A stretch of DNA of 64,000 bases, taken from positions 62,001 through 126,000 of the forward strand of contig JANRJW010000010.1 of the NCBI GenBank assembly GCA_033763775.1, written 5' to 3'. Positions 31,018-39,510 of the stretch are shown one piece after another. Source of the DNA: JAJTHB01 sp033763775 (GTDB lineage: Bacteria > Pseudomonadota > Alphaproteobacteria > Rickettsiales > SXRF01). How positions within the stretch are numbered: the first letter of the stretch is position 1; each line of letters starts with the position of its first letter. The position numbers and the translations under genes were made by a program. The notes beneath the pieces are model-generated. The model was given only the letters and a program-made list of their open reading frames with translations. It searched no databases and was not told the origin of the DNA.

Positions 31018-31169
31018 GCACCGGAGTTTTTTTCATCATCGCGCAGCATGCGATGCGGCGCGCCGTCCAGATCGTCAAACTGGCCGTTGTTCATCGCCCA
31101 GAAAAAAGCAAAAAGCCCCACCAGCCCAAGGCTGAGTGCAATCGGGATCAGGTACACAAGAATGCTCAT
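31014..31169 (-). CDS. ccoS: CcoS, cbb3 oxidase assembly protein
   Basis: A 51-residue protein with one membrane helix near the N-terminus ('ILVYLIPIALSLGLVGLFAF', residues 3-22) followed by 'WAMNNGQFDDLDGAPHRML'. The 'G.FDD...P' pattern is diagnostic of CcoS/FixS, required for inserting heme and copper into cbb3 oxidase. It starts by ATGA overlap with ccoI and closes the ccoNOQPGHIS order. It is too short for many gene callers. Confidence 0.93.
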   Translation of the reverse strand: MSILVYLIPIALSLGLVGLFAFFWAMNNGQFDDLDGAPHRMLRDDEKNSGA

Positions 31170-33388
31170 AGACCCTCGCGCCTTAGCCGCATGGCGTTAG
31201 CAATCACCAGCAGTGACGAGCTGGACATGGCAATAGCAGCCACCAGCGGCGTGACCATGCCCGCAACCGCCAGCGGTATTGCGATCACGTTATACAAAAT
31301 AGCGAGCCAGAAATTCTGCCGCACCAGTGTTTGCGAAAATTTTGCCGTGCGCCACGCGGTGATGACCGGCTGCAGCTTGTCACCTTGAAACACCATATCC
31401 GCCGCATTCTGGGTGATATCCATACCGCTTGCTGGCGACATGGAAACACTCGCCACCGCCAGCGACGGTGCATCATTCAGCCCATCGCCCACCACCAGCA
31501 CCTGATCGCCAGATGTTTTCAGCGCCGCGATGCGGTTTGTTTTTTCCACGGGCGAAAGACCCGCTTCAAACGATGCAATCCCCAGCTTCTTTGCTATTGC
31601 CTGCGTGACCTCCGGCAGGTCGCCGGACAGCAGCGTCGTGCCCATATGCTCCTCGTGCAGCGCCTGCACCACGGCCTGTGCATCGGCGCGCAGCTGATCA
31701 GCAAAGGTGAAGCGAACGGGTTCTTTTCCATCTTCAGCAAGCCAGAGTTCGGTTGCCTCGCTGCGCCCACTTGCCGCCGCCTGCGGCGCTGCCCAGCTTC
31801 GCTTACCCAGCCTCACACCTTTCGCCTCCAGCCCGCAGCCCGGCACTTCCGCAACCGTAAGCGGCAGCAGCGAGCCGCTACAGGCGCTGCTGATGGCCTG
31901 CGAAAGAGGATGTTTGCTATGCGCAGCGAGGGATGAGGCTAGTTGTAACTTTTTAAGTTGCTCCCGGCTCAGGCTGCTGCCTTCGCCATGGAACGCAGCA
32001 TTCGCTGGCTCATGGCTAGCCGGATCTGCTGATCCGGCAATCGAGAGCAGCACTGGTTTTCCCATCGTCAGCGTGCCGGTTTTATCAAACACCACATGGG
32101 TGATGGCGGCGAGGCGCTCCAGCGCGCTTGCGGATTTCAGCAGGATGCCGCGCTTCATCAGCATGCCGCTGGCCAGCACCTGCACCACCGGCACCGCAAG
32201 GCCGAGTGCGCACGGGCAGGTGATGATCAGCACGGTTGCGGCATAAAGCAAGGCGAGCTGCCACTCGATGTGCCCCAGAAACAACCAGCCAATGAACGTG
32301 GCGGCTGCCAGCGCATGCACCGCCGGGGTATACCAGCTGGAAATGCGGTCAGCGAGCGTGACATAGCGCGCCTGCGACTGCTCGGCAGTTTCCATCAGGC
32401 GGATAATGTCGGAAAGCAGCGAGCGCTGGCCAGCGCGGCTGACCTTCATCACCAGCGGCGCGCTGAGATTGATGGTGCCGGCAAACACCGTATCGCCAGC
32501 GCCAGCGCCCCTCGGCAGGCTTTCACCCGTGATCAGGCTGGTGTTGATTTCTGAATCACCGCTGATGATCAGCCCATCTGCGCCAATTTTCTCACCCGCT
32601 GCTACCAGCAGTGTCATGCCTTCTTTAATCTCGGAAAGCGGGATGGTTTCCTTTGTGCCATCGGACAGTAATATGGTTGCTGAGCCGCTCATCATCTGCA
32701 GCAGGTCGTGCGCCGCCGAGCGCGCATGGCCGCGTGCGCGCGCTTCCAGATAGCGCCCCACAAGCAGGAAAAACAGCAGCATCACCGCCGAATCAAAATA
32801 AGAATGCTGGCCAAAGGTGAGGGTTTCAAACAGGCTCATCAGCGCAGCTAAAATCACCGCCACGGAAATCGGCACATCCATGTTCGTGTGCCCCTGCCTT
32901 AGTGCTTTGAAGGCGGAGATGTAAAACGGCATGCCGCTATAGGCGATGGCGGGAAAGGCAATCGCCGCCTGCACCCAGTGGAAGAAGGTGCGCGTGGCCT
33001 CGCCCATTTGCAACGGGTCGCTGCTCCATAATGGAACCGAAAAAAGCATCAGATTGCCGCTGGCAAATCCAGCCGCGGCCATGCAGCGCAGCAGGAAGCG
33101 CGCTTCTTTCTTTTCGGCCGTGTCGCTGGTTGCCGGGTCAAACGGCGCCGCCTTATAGCCCATCGCATCGATCATCGCCACCCAGCGATCAGCGAGTTCT
33201 GCTGTGCCATCCCATTCCACCAGCAGTCGTCTGGTTGAAAGGTTGAGACGTGCTTTCACAACCTCCGGCACTTTTTTCAGCGCATTTTCGATGATCGCAA
33301 CACAGGACGGGCAATGCATGCCATCCACCAGCAGGTTCACGCTGAGATGGCCATTTGCTTCCTGATGGGCAAAGCTGCGCGCGCTCAT
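31166..33388 (-). CDS. ccoI: CcoI, copper-transporting P1B-ATPase, with inserted repeat
   Basis: CcoI supplies copper to cbb3 oxidase. The 740-residue protein has a heavy-metal domain ('VDGMHCPSC', 21-29), a CPC motif ('TCPCALGLAVPVV'), the phosphorylation motif 'FDKTGTLTMG' and the hinge 'VVGDGLNDAPSLAVA'. Starting at ATG 33388 gives an ATGA overlap with ccoH; an upstream extension is less likely. Residues about 451-478 ('SADPASHEPANAAFHGEG', 'SSLSREQLK') are encoded by an 83-bp repeat also present in ccoG. It sits at the junction of the P and N domains, a surface loop, so the pump may still work. Confidence 0.93.
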   Translation of the reverse strand: MSARSFAHQEANGHLSVNLLVDGMHCPSCVAIIENALKKVPEVVKARLNLSTRRLLVEWDGTAELADRWVAMIDAMGYKAAPFDPATSDTAEKKEARFLLRCMAAAGFASGNLMLFSVPLWSSDPLQMGEATRTFFHWVQAAIAFPAIAYSGMPFYISAFKALRQGHTNMDVPISVAVILAALMSLFETLTFGQHSYFDSAVMLLFFLLVGRYLEARARGHARSAAHDLLQMMSGSATILLSDGTKETIPLSEIKEGMTLLVAAGEKIGADGLIISGDSEINTSLITGESLPRGAGAGDTVFAGTINLSAPLVMKVSRAGQRSLLSDIIRLMETAEQSQARYVTLADRISSWYTPAVHALAAATFIGWLFLGHIEWQLALLYAATVLIITCPCALGLAVPVVQVLASGMLMKRGILLKSASALERLAAITHVVFDKTGTLTMGKPVLLSIAGSADPASHEPANAAFHGEGSSLSREQLKKLQLASSLAAHSKHPLSQAISSACSGSLLPLTVAEVPGCGLEAKGVRLGKRSWAAPQAAASGRSEATELWLAEDGKEPVRFTFADQLRADAQAVVQALHEEHMGTTLLSGDLPEVTQAIAKKLGIASFEAGLSPVEKTNRIAALKTSGDQVLVVGDGLNDAPSLAVASVSMSPASGMDITQNAADMVFQGDKLQPVITAWRTAKFSQTLVRQNFWLAILYNVIAIPLAVAGMVTPLVAAIAMSSSSLLVIANAMRLRREGL
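31956..32038. repeat. Intragenic 83-bp repeat, copy in ccoI
   Basis: By my count 74 of 83 positions match the copy in ccoG (34462-34544), and both are read in the same frame. The block contains a hairpin GCCGGATC-TGCT-GATCCGGC (32019-32038) and a second one around CATGG/CCATG-like arms. In the other copy the stem bases differ but still pair, so the structure is conserved beyond the sequence. Confidence 0.85.
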
Positions 33389-33837
33389 GGCACCACGACG
33401 CGCCGGTGCAGCTGGTAGGGCTGATCGCCCACCATCGCCTCGATCCGAATATCCCACACGCCTTTTTCCGGCAGATCAAGCACCGCCTGCTGATCGTGCA
33501 GCGCAAGCACCATGTCGCTGGCGGTGCTGGTGGGGCGGCTGAGATAGGCAGTGGCGCGGGGGCTGTGCAGCGGCTTTTTCTGGGCATCCATCAGCACAAA
33601 GCGAAGCAGGCCTGACTCAAGTGTGATGCTACCCTGCCAGCCGAGTTTTTCCTGTACGTTGCTTGCTTTCACTACCTCGTTATAGGCCAGACCTTTTTCA
33701 TAAGGCTCAGAGGTGATGAGGCCAGAATGGGTGCGGATGGCCGAAGTGACCATGAAGGCATCCATCGCCGCCACCACGCCAAAAAACGCTACAAAATAAA
33801 AAGCAACGCGCCTGCCTGTTAATACTGCTTCGCTCAT
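33385..33837 (-). CDS. ccoH: CcoH/FixH-family protein
   Basis: The 150-residue membrane-anchored protein begins with one transmembrane helix ('VAFYFVAFFGVVAAMDAFMV', about 11-30) and continues with the periplasmic FixH domain ('GLAYNEVVKASNVQEKLGWQ', 'GVWDIRIEA'). FixH assists cbb3 oxidase assembly together with CcoI. It overlaps ccoG and ccoI by 4 bases each. Confidence 0.9.
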   Translation of the reverse strand: MSEAVLTGRRVAFYFVAFFGVVAAMDAFMVTSAIRTHSGLITSEPYEKGLAYNEVVKASNVQEKLGWQGSITLESGLLRFVLMDAQKKPLHSPRATAYLSRPTSTASDMVLALHDQQAVLDLPEKGVWDIRIEAMVGDQPYQLHRRVVVP

Positions 33838-35300
33838 GGCCGCTCACTCACAAAAATACTCTCCGAACTGCTGATTTCGCCGCTCATACTATCACGCACT
33901 TCGAAGGTGATGCCTTGACGTGGATCAGATTGTTTGGCCGCTGTGATATAAATCCTGAACTGGCCGACACTATCGGCAAAAACCGGCAGGGAATCTGCCG
34001 ATAAGTTGCCCGCACCCTCGACATGCAGCTCGCGGTAATCAAGCCCATGCACTAAGAGCCGGTAGCGATGATCTTCATGGGTTTTGTTGATGATATGCAC
34101 CGTGTAACCATTGCGCACCGCGCCGTCTGAAAGCTTAACGAGGAGCGGGTTTCGGTCGTGAATCACATTGAGGTCAAGCTCAGCGCGTGTCATCAGGCCG
34201 TAAAGCATCAGCCCGCCCACGGCAGACAAAATCCCCGCATACCAGAAGCTGCGCGCGCGAAACAGCGTGAAGGGCTCCTTGCTTTCGGTTTCGTAGCGAA
34301 TCAGGCCGCGCGGCAGGCCAATTTTATCCATGACATTATTGCAGGCATCAACGCACAACCCACACGCGATACACTCCATCTGCAGGCCATTGCGAATATC
34401 GATACCCATCGGACAAACCACCACGCAGCTATCGCAATCAATACAGTGACCGCGTGTTTTCAGTTGCTCCCGGCTCAGGCTGCTGCCTTCGCCATGGAGC
34501 GCAGCATTCGCTGGTTCATGACTGGCGTGGTCTGCTGACCGCGCCATCAGAGCCTGAAGTTCTTTCCATTTGCCCCGTGGTTCGCCGCGCTTTTCGTCAT
34601 AAGCGATGATCAATGTGTTTTTATCAAACATCGCAGATTGAAAGCGCGCATACGGGCACATATAGGTGCAGACCTGCTCGCGCGCATAGCCCGCCATCAG
34701 GTAGGTAGAAAAGGTGAGCGCGAGAATCCAGCCGCCAACGCTGAGCGGCACATCCAGATGAATGATCTGGTCAAGCAGGGTCGGCGCGTCGTTGAAATAA
34801 AACACCCACGCCCCGCCGGTGCACATTGCGATGATGAGCCAGATCAGATGGGTGATGGCTTTTTTACGGATTTTTTCAAAACCAAGCGGCGATTCATCCA
34901 GCTTTTTTCGGGCATTGCGATCACCCTGCACAATGCGCTCCACCCAAACAAACAAATCCGTCCACACCGTCTGCGGACAAGCATAGCCGCACCACACACG
35001 GCCAAACAGCGAGGTGACAGCAAATAGCCCCACCGCACCTAAAATCAGAAGGCCGGTTAAATAATACACTTCCTGCGGCCAGATCTCGATGCCGAAAAAA
35101 TAGGCCTTTCGCGAGGGCATATCGATCAAAATCGCCTGATCCGGCGCATGTTCGCCGCGATGCCAGCGCAGCCACGGCGCGCTGTAATAAATGCCCAGCA
35201 GCGTGATCATCGCCGCCCATTTCAGCTTGCGATACCGCCCCCAGACACGGCGCGGGTAGATACGTTTCTGCTTGGCGAAGAGTTGGACAGCATCGCTCAT
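33834..35300 (-). CDS. ccoG: CcoG/RdxA/FixG ferredoxin-like membrane protein, with inserted repeat
   Basis: The 488-residue protein has five or so membrane helices, polyferredoxin motifs 'CGYACPQTVW' and 'CTYMCPYARF', and two 4Fe-4S clusters from 'CIDCDSCVVVCPMGIDI' and 'CIACGLCVDACN', then a C-terminal Ig-like domain. CcoG reduces copper(II) so that CcoI-delivered copper can be used for cbb3. Residues about 253-280 ('SADHASHEPANAALHGEG', 'SSLSREQLK') come from the same repeat as in ccoI, inserted in the linker just before the first 4Fe-4S motif. Relatives have a short spacer there. Confidence 0.93.
   Translation of the reverse strand: MSDAVQLFAKQKRIYPRRVWGRYRKLKWAAMITLLGIYYSAPWLRWHRGEHAPDQAILIDMPSRKAYFFGIEIWPQEVYYLTGLLILGAVGLFAVTSLFGRVWCGYACPQTVWTDLFVWVERIVQGDRNARKKLDESPLGFEKIRKKAITHLIWLIIAMCTGGAWVFYFNDAPTLLDQIIHLDVPLSVGGWILALTFSTYLMAGYAREQVCTYMCPYARFQSAMFDKNTLIIAYDEKRGEPRGKWKELQALMARSADHASHEPANAALHGEGSSLSREQLKTRGHCIDCDSCVVVCPMGIDIRNGLQMECIACGLCVDACNNVMDKIGLPRGLIRYETESKEPFTLFRARSFWYAGILSAVGGLMLYGLMTRAELDLNVIHDRNPLLVKLSDGAVRNGYTVHIINKTHEDHRYRLLVHGLDYRELHVEGAGNLSADSLPVFADSVGQFRIYITAAKQSDPRQGITFEVRDSMSGEISSSESIFVSERP
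34462..34544. repeat. Intragenic 83-bp repeat, copy in ccoG
   Basis: This is the partner of the copy in ccoI. The hairpin reads TGGCGTGGTC-TGCT-GACCGCGCCA with one G-U pair. Against the ccoI stem, two base pairs changed on both sides (A-T to G-C and C-G to G-C), and one G-C became U-G. Such paired changes indicate that folding is selected. Confidence 0.85.
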
Positions 35301-35303
35301 GGC

Positions 35304-36197
35304 CTATGGCTTCGGCGTTTCCTTTTCGCCGCCTCCCAGTGAGTGCACATAAATCGCCAGTTCCTTGATGGCATCATCGCTCAGGCGCTCATCCCAGTTC
35401 GGCATCACACCGCCATATGCATTGGTAATCATATCGATCACCGCCGCGCGGCTGCCGCCGTAAAGCCAGATGCCATCGGTCAGGTTCGGCGCGCCAAAAT
35501 CCCGGTTTCCTTTGCCGCCGTCACCGTGGCACGAGGCGCAGTTGGTGGCAAAGAGCGCTTTACCCTTTTCGTGAGTCTCGGCTGGCTTGCTGCCGGAAAG
35601 CGTGAGCACATAATCCGCCACCGCCTGCACCTCATCGCGTTTTAGAATACCGTCGCGGCCAAAGGCCGGCATCTGGGAAAGATGCGTTTTATCGTGCTTG
35701 GTGCGAATGCCGTATTTGATGGTGGTGTAAATCTGCTCCAGCGTGCCGCCCCACAGCCAGTCATCATCATTAAGGTTGGGGTAGCCCCTGCGGCCTTCAG
35801 CGCCGGTGCCATGGCATGCGGCGCAATTTTCTTTAAAGAGCGTTTTGCCACCCGCCACCGCAAAAGCATAAAGCGAGGGGTCGCTTTCAATCGCCTGCAG
35901 GCTTTTGCCCTGCAGTGCTTTGCCTTGCTCGCCGCGGCGCTGTAAAATCTCCGCCTGTTCTTCGCGGAGCTTTTCATATTGTGTCCAGCCTTTGATGCCG
36001 GGCGTGTGGCCGGAAAGGGTCGGCCATGCCGGATACACCACCCAGTAGCCCACCGCCCAGATGACGGTGATAAAAAACACCCACAGCCACCAGCGCGGCG
36101 CCGGATTATTCAGCTCTTTCAGCCCGTCCCATTCATGGCCGGTGGTTTCCACACCGGTCAGTTCATCTTTTTCTTTGGGCTTATTGGGATCTGTCAT
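35304..36197 (-). CDS. ccoP: CcoP, cbb3 oxidase diheme cytochrome c subunit
   Basis: The 297-residue subunit has a cytoplasmic N-terminus, one membrane helix ('WWLWVFFITVIWAVGYWVVY', about 36-55) and two class I heme c sites: 'CAACHG' (about 129-134) and 'CASCHG' (about 222-227), each followed by a distal methionine ('LSQMPAFG', 'GGVMPNW'). It passes electrons to CcoO and CcoN. A strong GGAGG precedes the ATG, which lies within the end of ccoQ. Confidence 0.96.
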   Translation of the reverse strand: MTDPNKPKEKDELTGVETTGHEWDGLKELNNPAPRWWLWVFFITVIWAVGYWVVYPAWPTLSGHTPGIKGWTQYEKLREEQAEILQRRGEQGKALQGKSLQAIESDPSLYAFAVAGGKTLFKENCAACHGTGAEGRRGYPNLNDDDWLWGGTLEQIYTTIKYGIRTKHDKTHLSQMPAFGRDGILKRDEVQAVADYVLTLSGSKPAETHEKGKALFATNCASCHGDGGKGNRDFGAPNLTDGIWLYGGSRAAVIDMITNAYGGVMPNWDERLSDDAIKELAIYVHSLGGGEKETPKP

Positions 36198-36342
36198 GAT
36201 GTTCCTCCTTCAGGGGGATGCGGGCATGTTCCTGCATCCGGGCTTTGGCGCGGGGGTGGTAGGTGCGAAAGGCCATCCACACAAAAAATGTGAAGAAAAA
36301 AAGCAGCCCTGCCACCGGGGCATGGTCGTAGATCAGGTTCAT
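36181..36342 (-). CDS. ccoQ: CcoQ, small cbb3 oxidase subunit
   Basis: The 53-residue protein has a single membrane helix 'APVAGLLFFFTFFVWMAF' (residues 8-25) and a charged tail. Position between ccoO (ATGA overlap at 36339-36342) and ccoP (17-base overlap) is diagnostic for CcoQ/FixQ, which stabilises the oxidase. It is too short for many gene callers. Confidence 0.9.
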   Translation of the reverse strand: MNLIYDHAPVAGLLFFFTFFVWMAFRTYHPRAKARMQEHARIPLKEEHHDRSQ

Positions 36343-37070
36343 GGACGCGCCCCCGCCTGAAGCTGATAATCCTTGATGTCGGCCAGTGTGCCGAGCGATT
36401 GCAGGTACGCAACCAGCGCATCCATCTCGCTCACATGTTTTGGCTGGCCATCAAAATCGCGCACATTCACTTTGCTGCCATAGCGCGCGATGAGGCCTGC
36501 GCTATCGCCCTCGGGGTGTGCCTGCGCCATCGCATCGTTATAGGCATTCTCAATCATGGCATCGGTATAAGGCACCCCCACGATGCGATAGGTGGCAAGC
36601 AACGCCTGGATGCTACGCAGATCCACCGCCTGATTCATCATGAAGCGGTAGGTCGGCATGATCGATTCCGGCACCACATCACGTGGGCTCATGAGATGCG
36701 CGGTGTGCCATTCATCCGAATATTTGCCGCCAACGCGTGCAAGATCCGGCCCGGTGCGTTTGCTGCCCCACAGGAAAGGGTGGTCAAACATGCTCTCGGC
36801 CGCCAGCGAATAATGGCCGTAGCGCTCCACCTCATCGCGCAGCGGGCGAATCTGCTGGCTGTGGCACGAAGAGCAGTTTTCGCGGATATAGATCTGCTGC
36901 CCCGCCAGCTCCAGCGGTGTGAGCGGGCGCATGCCGCTGACTTTTTCGATCGTGGTCTCGAGGCGAAACAGCGGCACAATCTCCACCAGCCCGCCCACCG
37001 AGATAGCAACGAGTGTAAACACCAGTAGCAGGATGGAATTTTTTTCAAGTTTCTTATGGTGATCAAGCAT
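36339..37070 (-). CDS. ccoO: CcoO, cbb3 oxidase monoheme cytochrome c subunit
   Basis: The 243-residue subunit has an N-terminal membrane anchor ('LLLVFTLVAISVGGLVEIVP', about 14-33), the heme site 'CSSCHSQ' (about 67-73) with 'RENCSSCH', and an axial methionine region near 'SIMPTYRFM'. The ribosome site AAGGGAGCGG before its ATG lies inside a 26-bp duplication made when a palindromic element separated it from ccoN. Without that element the ccoN stop and ccoO start would overlap by 8 bases. Confidence 0.96.
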   Translation of the reverse strand: MLDHHKKLEKNSILLLVFTLVAISVGGLVEIVPLFRLETTIEKVSGMRPLTPLELAGQQIYIRENCSSCHSQQIRPLRDEVERYGHYSLAAESMFDHPFLWGSKRTGPDLARVGGKYSDEWHTAHLMSPRDVVPESIMPTYRFMMNQAVDLRSIQALLATYRIVGVPYTDAMIENAYNDAMAQAHPEGDSAGLIARYGSKVNVRDFDGQPKHVSEMDALVAYLQSLGTLADIKDYQLQAGARP

Positions 37071-37257
37071 AAACCGCTCCCTTGATAGGTGTCATCCCGT
37101 GCCTGAGCGCACTTGCGCGAGGAACCGACACGGGATCCAGTCGCCGCGGCAAGCGGCGAGAAAGTAATTGGTAGGCTCGCAGACGCTCGCCTGCTGGATT
37201 CCCACTGTCGTGGGAATGACAGGTAAAATTCTCAAGCATAAACCGCTCCCTTGATAG
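37063..37257. repeat. Palindromic element between ccoN and ccoO with 26-bp flanking duplication
   Basis: The same 26 bases (beginning TCAAGCATAAACCGCTCCCT) occur at 37063-37088 and 37232-37257. Between them lies a modular palindrome (37091-37220) that starts GTCATCCCGTG and ends CGTGGGAATGAC with internal hairpins TCGCCGC/GCGGCGA and CCCAC/GTGGG. Each duplicate carries one function: the right copy holds the ccoN stop, the left copy the ccoO ribosome site and start. Confidence 0.85.
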
Positions 37258-38653
37258 CCTGCTGTTTCGGCGGGTTCACGGTGCGCCAGCAATTATAAAG
37301 CATGATGACCATGCCCGCGAGATAGAGCGCGCCGCCGAGCGCACGGATGAGGTAGTAAGGGTGCATCGCCTCCACCGTTTCCACAAAGGAATATTCAAGA
37401 AAACCAAGGCTGTCATAAGCACGCCACATCAGCCCCTGCATGATGCCGGCCACCCACATGGCGCTGATATAGAGCACGATGCCGATGGTGGCGACCCACA
37501 GATGGGTATTCACCAGCTTCAGCGAATAGATCTCCTGCTTTTTCCACAGCACCGGCACCAGATAGTAAATCGCGCCGAAGCTGATAAACGCCACCCAGCC
37601 GAGCGCACCGGAATGCACATGGCCGATCGTCCAGTCGGTGTAATGGGAGAGCGAGTTCACCGCCTTGATCGACATCAGCGGCCCTTCAAAGGTGCTCATG
37701 CCATAAAAGGCGAGCGCGATGATCATGAAGCGCAAAACCGGGTCATCGCGCAGTTTGTTCCATGCGCCCGATAACGTCATCACACCATTGATCATACCGC
37801 CCCAGCTTGGCATCCACAGCATGATGGAAAAGGTCATCCCTAAGGTTTGTGCCCAGTCGGGAAGCGCGGTGTAGTGCAGATGGTGTGGCCCCGCCCAGAT
37901 ATAAATAAAAATCAGCGACCAGAAATGAAGGATGGACAGGCGGTACGAATAAATCGGACGGTTCGCGCGCTTGGGAATGAAATAATACATGATGCCAAGA
38001 AAGCCCGCTGTGAGGAAGAAGCCCACCGCATTATGGCCATACCACCATTGAATCAGCGCTGACTGCACCCCGCCCCACACCGGCACGCTTTTCGCGCCAA
38101 GGCCGGAAACCGGAATGCTGATACCGTTGACCAGATGCAGCACCGCCACGGTGGCGATGAAGGCAAGGAAAAACCAGTTCGCCACATAAATATGCGGCTC
38201 CTCGCGCTGTTTAAGTGTCATCAGAAACACGATGAGATACGCCACCCACACCACGGTCAGCCACAGATCGGCATACCATTCCGGCTCGGCATATTCCTTG
38301 CCCTGCGTCACGCCCAGCACATAACCAAGCGCTGCGATCACAATAAATGTCTGATACCCCCAGAAGGTGAAATTCGCGAGCTTGTCATTCCATAGCCGCG
38401 TGCGGCAGGTTCGCTGTACCACGAAATAGGAGGTGGCAAACAGCACGCTACCACCGAAAGCAAAAATCACTGCCGAGGTGTGCACCGGGCGCAAGCGTCC
38501 AAAGGAAAGATACGGCTCGAAATTAAGCCAAGGAAACGCCATCTGCAGGGCGATCACGAGGCCGACCAGCATGCCCACCGCGCCCCAGAAAAGCGCTGCG
38601 ATGGTGAATTTTTTGACGATATCGTCGTTATATATAGGGGCGGGTTTGTGCAT
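37232..38653 (-). CDS. ccoN: CcoN, cbb3 oxidase catalytic subunit I
   Basis: The 473-residue heme-copper oxidase subunit has about twelve membrane helices, with histidine-containing motifs 'HTSAVIFAFGG' (low-spin heme ligand), 'WWYGHNAVGFFLT' (copper ligand and the tyrosine-histidine region), 'PHHLHYTALP' (copper-B histidines) and 'HYTDWTIGHVHSG' (heme ligands). It reduces oxygen at high affinity in the inner membrane. The ATG at 38653 has GGAG upstream; the frame is open farther, but that part belongs to the preceding gene. Start and preceding stop overlap by one base (TAATG). Confidence 0.97.
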   Translation of the reverse strand: MHKPAPIYNDDIVKKFTIAALFWGAVGMLVGLVIALQMAFPWLNFEPYLSFGRLRPVHTSAVIFAFGGSVLFATSYFVVQRTCRTRLWNDKLANFTFWGYQTFIVIAALGYVLGVTQGKEYAEPEWYADLWLTVVWVAYLIVFLMTLKQREEPHIYVANWFFLAFIATVAVLHLVNGISIPVSGLGAKSVPVWGGVQSALIQWWYGHNAVGFFLTAGFLGIMYYFIPKRANRPIYSYRLSILHFWSLIFIYIWAGPHHLHYTALPDWAQTLGMTFSIMLWMPSWGGMINGVMTLSGAWNKLRDDPVLRFMIIALAFYGMSTFEGPLMSIKAVNSLSHYTDWTIGHVHSGALGWVAFISFGAIYYLVPVLWKKQEIYSLKLVNTHLWVATIGIVLYISAMWVAGIMQGLMWRAYDSLGFLEYSFVETVEAMHPYYLIRALGGALYLAGMVIMLYNCWRTVNPPKQQAIKGAVYA

Positions 38654-39306
38654 TACCTGAAACTCCTTGCAGCTAAAACGAGTAATGTGAGGCCACTGGT
38701 AGCCATGCCGAAGCGGCCGATGGTGTGCATGAGGCGTTGCCATTTGAAAGCGAGTGCGGCGGCGAAACCGCTCGATGCCAGCAGCACCGGCATGGTGCCG
38801 AGTACAAACAACCACATCGCCACCATCGCCTGCAGTGGGTTTGCGAGTGCCCCTGCCATCATCAGCGCCGCATAAAGCAGGCCGCACGGCATGAAGCTCA
38901 TCGCCATGCCGCGGACAAAACCATTGCCGCCAGTCATCCATCGTGAAGTGAGATTGCTATGGGAAGGCATCAGGCTGCTGGCGATGAAAAGTAGCGCCGC
39001 CAGAACCATCATGCCGCTGGAGATCGCCGGCCAGAACGGGCTGGTTGCAATTTGCCTGGAAAGAAGCGCAGCGACAAAACCCAGCGCGCCATAAACAACA
39101 AGCCGGCCAAGATGGTAGTGCCACTGCGACGCGATGCTCAGCTTTTTACCACATGCCCCGCCGCACGCCGCCTGGCAGGCCACCATCGGCCCGCACATGA
39201 CAAGGCAGTGCGTCAGGCTGCCAGCAAGGCCGCCCAGAAAAAACACCGCCATCAGACCCGATTGACTTGAAAACTGCGCACTGCAATGCGATAACAACGC
39301 TTCCAC
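38653..39306 (-). CDS. TauE/SafE-family membrane protein of the cbb3 operon
   Basis: The 217-residue protein has six or so hydrophobic segments and an N-terminal cysteine-rich region ('CLVMCGPMVACQAACGGACG', about 34-53), typical of the TauE/SafE-like metal-linked proteins encoded beside cbb3 or copper genes. It may move copper or another metal for oxidase assembly. It starts with GTG (39306) preceded by GGGAGAG. A perfect FNR box lies 49 bases upstream, making this the first gene of the operon. Confidence 0.82.
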   Translation of the reverse strand: MEALLSHCSAQFSSQSGLMAVFFLGGLAGSLTHCLVMCGPMVACQAACGGACGKKLSIASQWHYHLGRLVVYGALGFVAALLSRQIATSPFWPAISSGMMVLAALLFIASSLMPSHSNLTSRWMTGGNGFVRGMAMSFMPCGLLYAALMMAGALANPLQAMVAMWLFVLGTMPVLLASSGFAAALAFKWQRLMHTIGRFGMATSGLTLLVLAARSFR

Positions 39307-39354
39307 AAACTCTCCCTAACGCTAGCTGTCTACCGCGTTAGCCGGAGTCATGCC

Positions 39355-39368
39355 TTGATATGCATCAA
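39355..39368. promoter_or_regulatory. FNR box, promoter of the tauE-cco operon
   Basis: TTGATATGCATCAA is a perfect match to the FNR/FixK consensus TTGAT-N4-ATCAA. It is centred about 55 bases before the GTG start of the first operon gene. This predicts induction when oxygen is low. Confidence 0.88.
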
Positions 39369-39510
39369 GACAAAATAAATCTAAAATATTTAATAAAAAC
39401 AGTCGGATGAAGCAATTCTGACTGATTTAATAATAATTAAGGTTTTTTTGCAATAATCATGTTAAATAAGTCGGGTAACAGTTCCGCAAGTCCAGAAAAT
39501 TGGAAGATCT

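Noticed and set aside
38654..38941. Longer start for ccoN
   Set aside because: The extra region is coded by the TauE/SafE-like gene on the same strand in another frame; ATG 38653 has a good ribosome site and the normal CcoN beginning.
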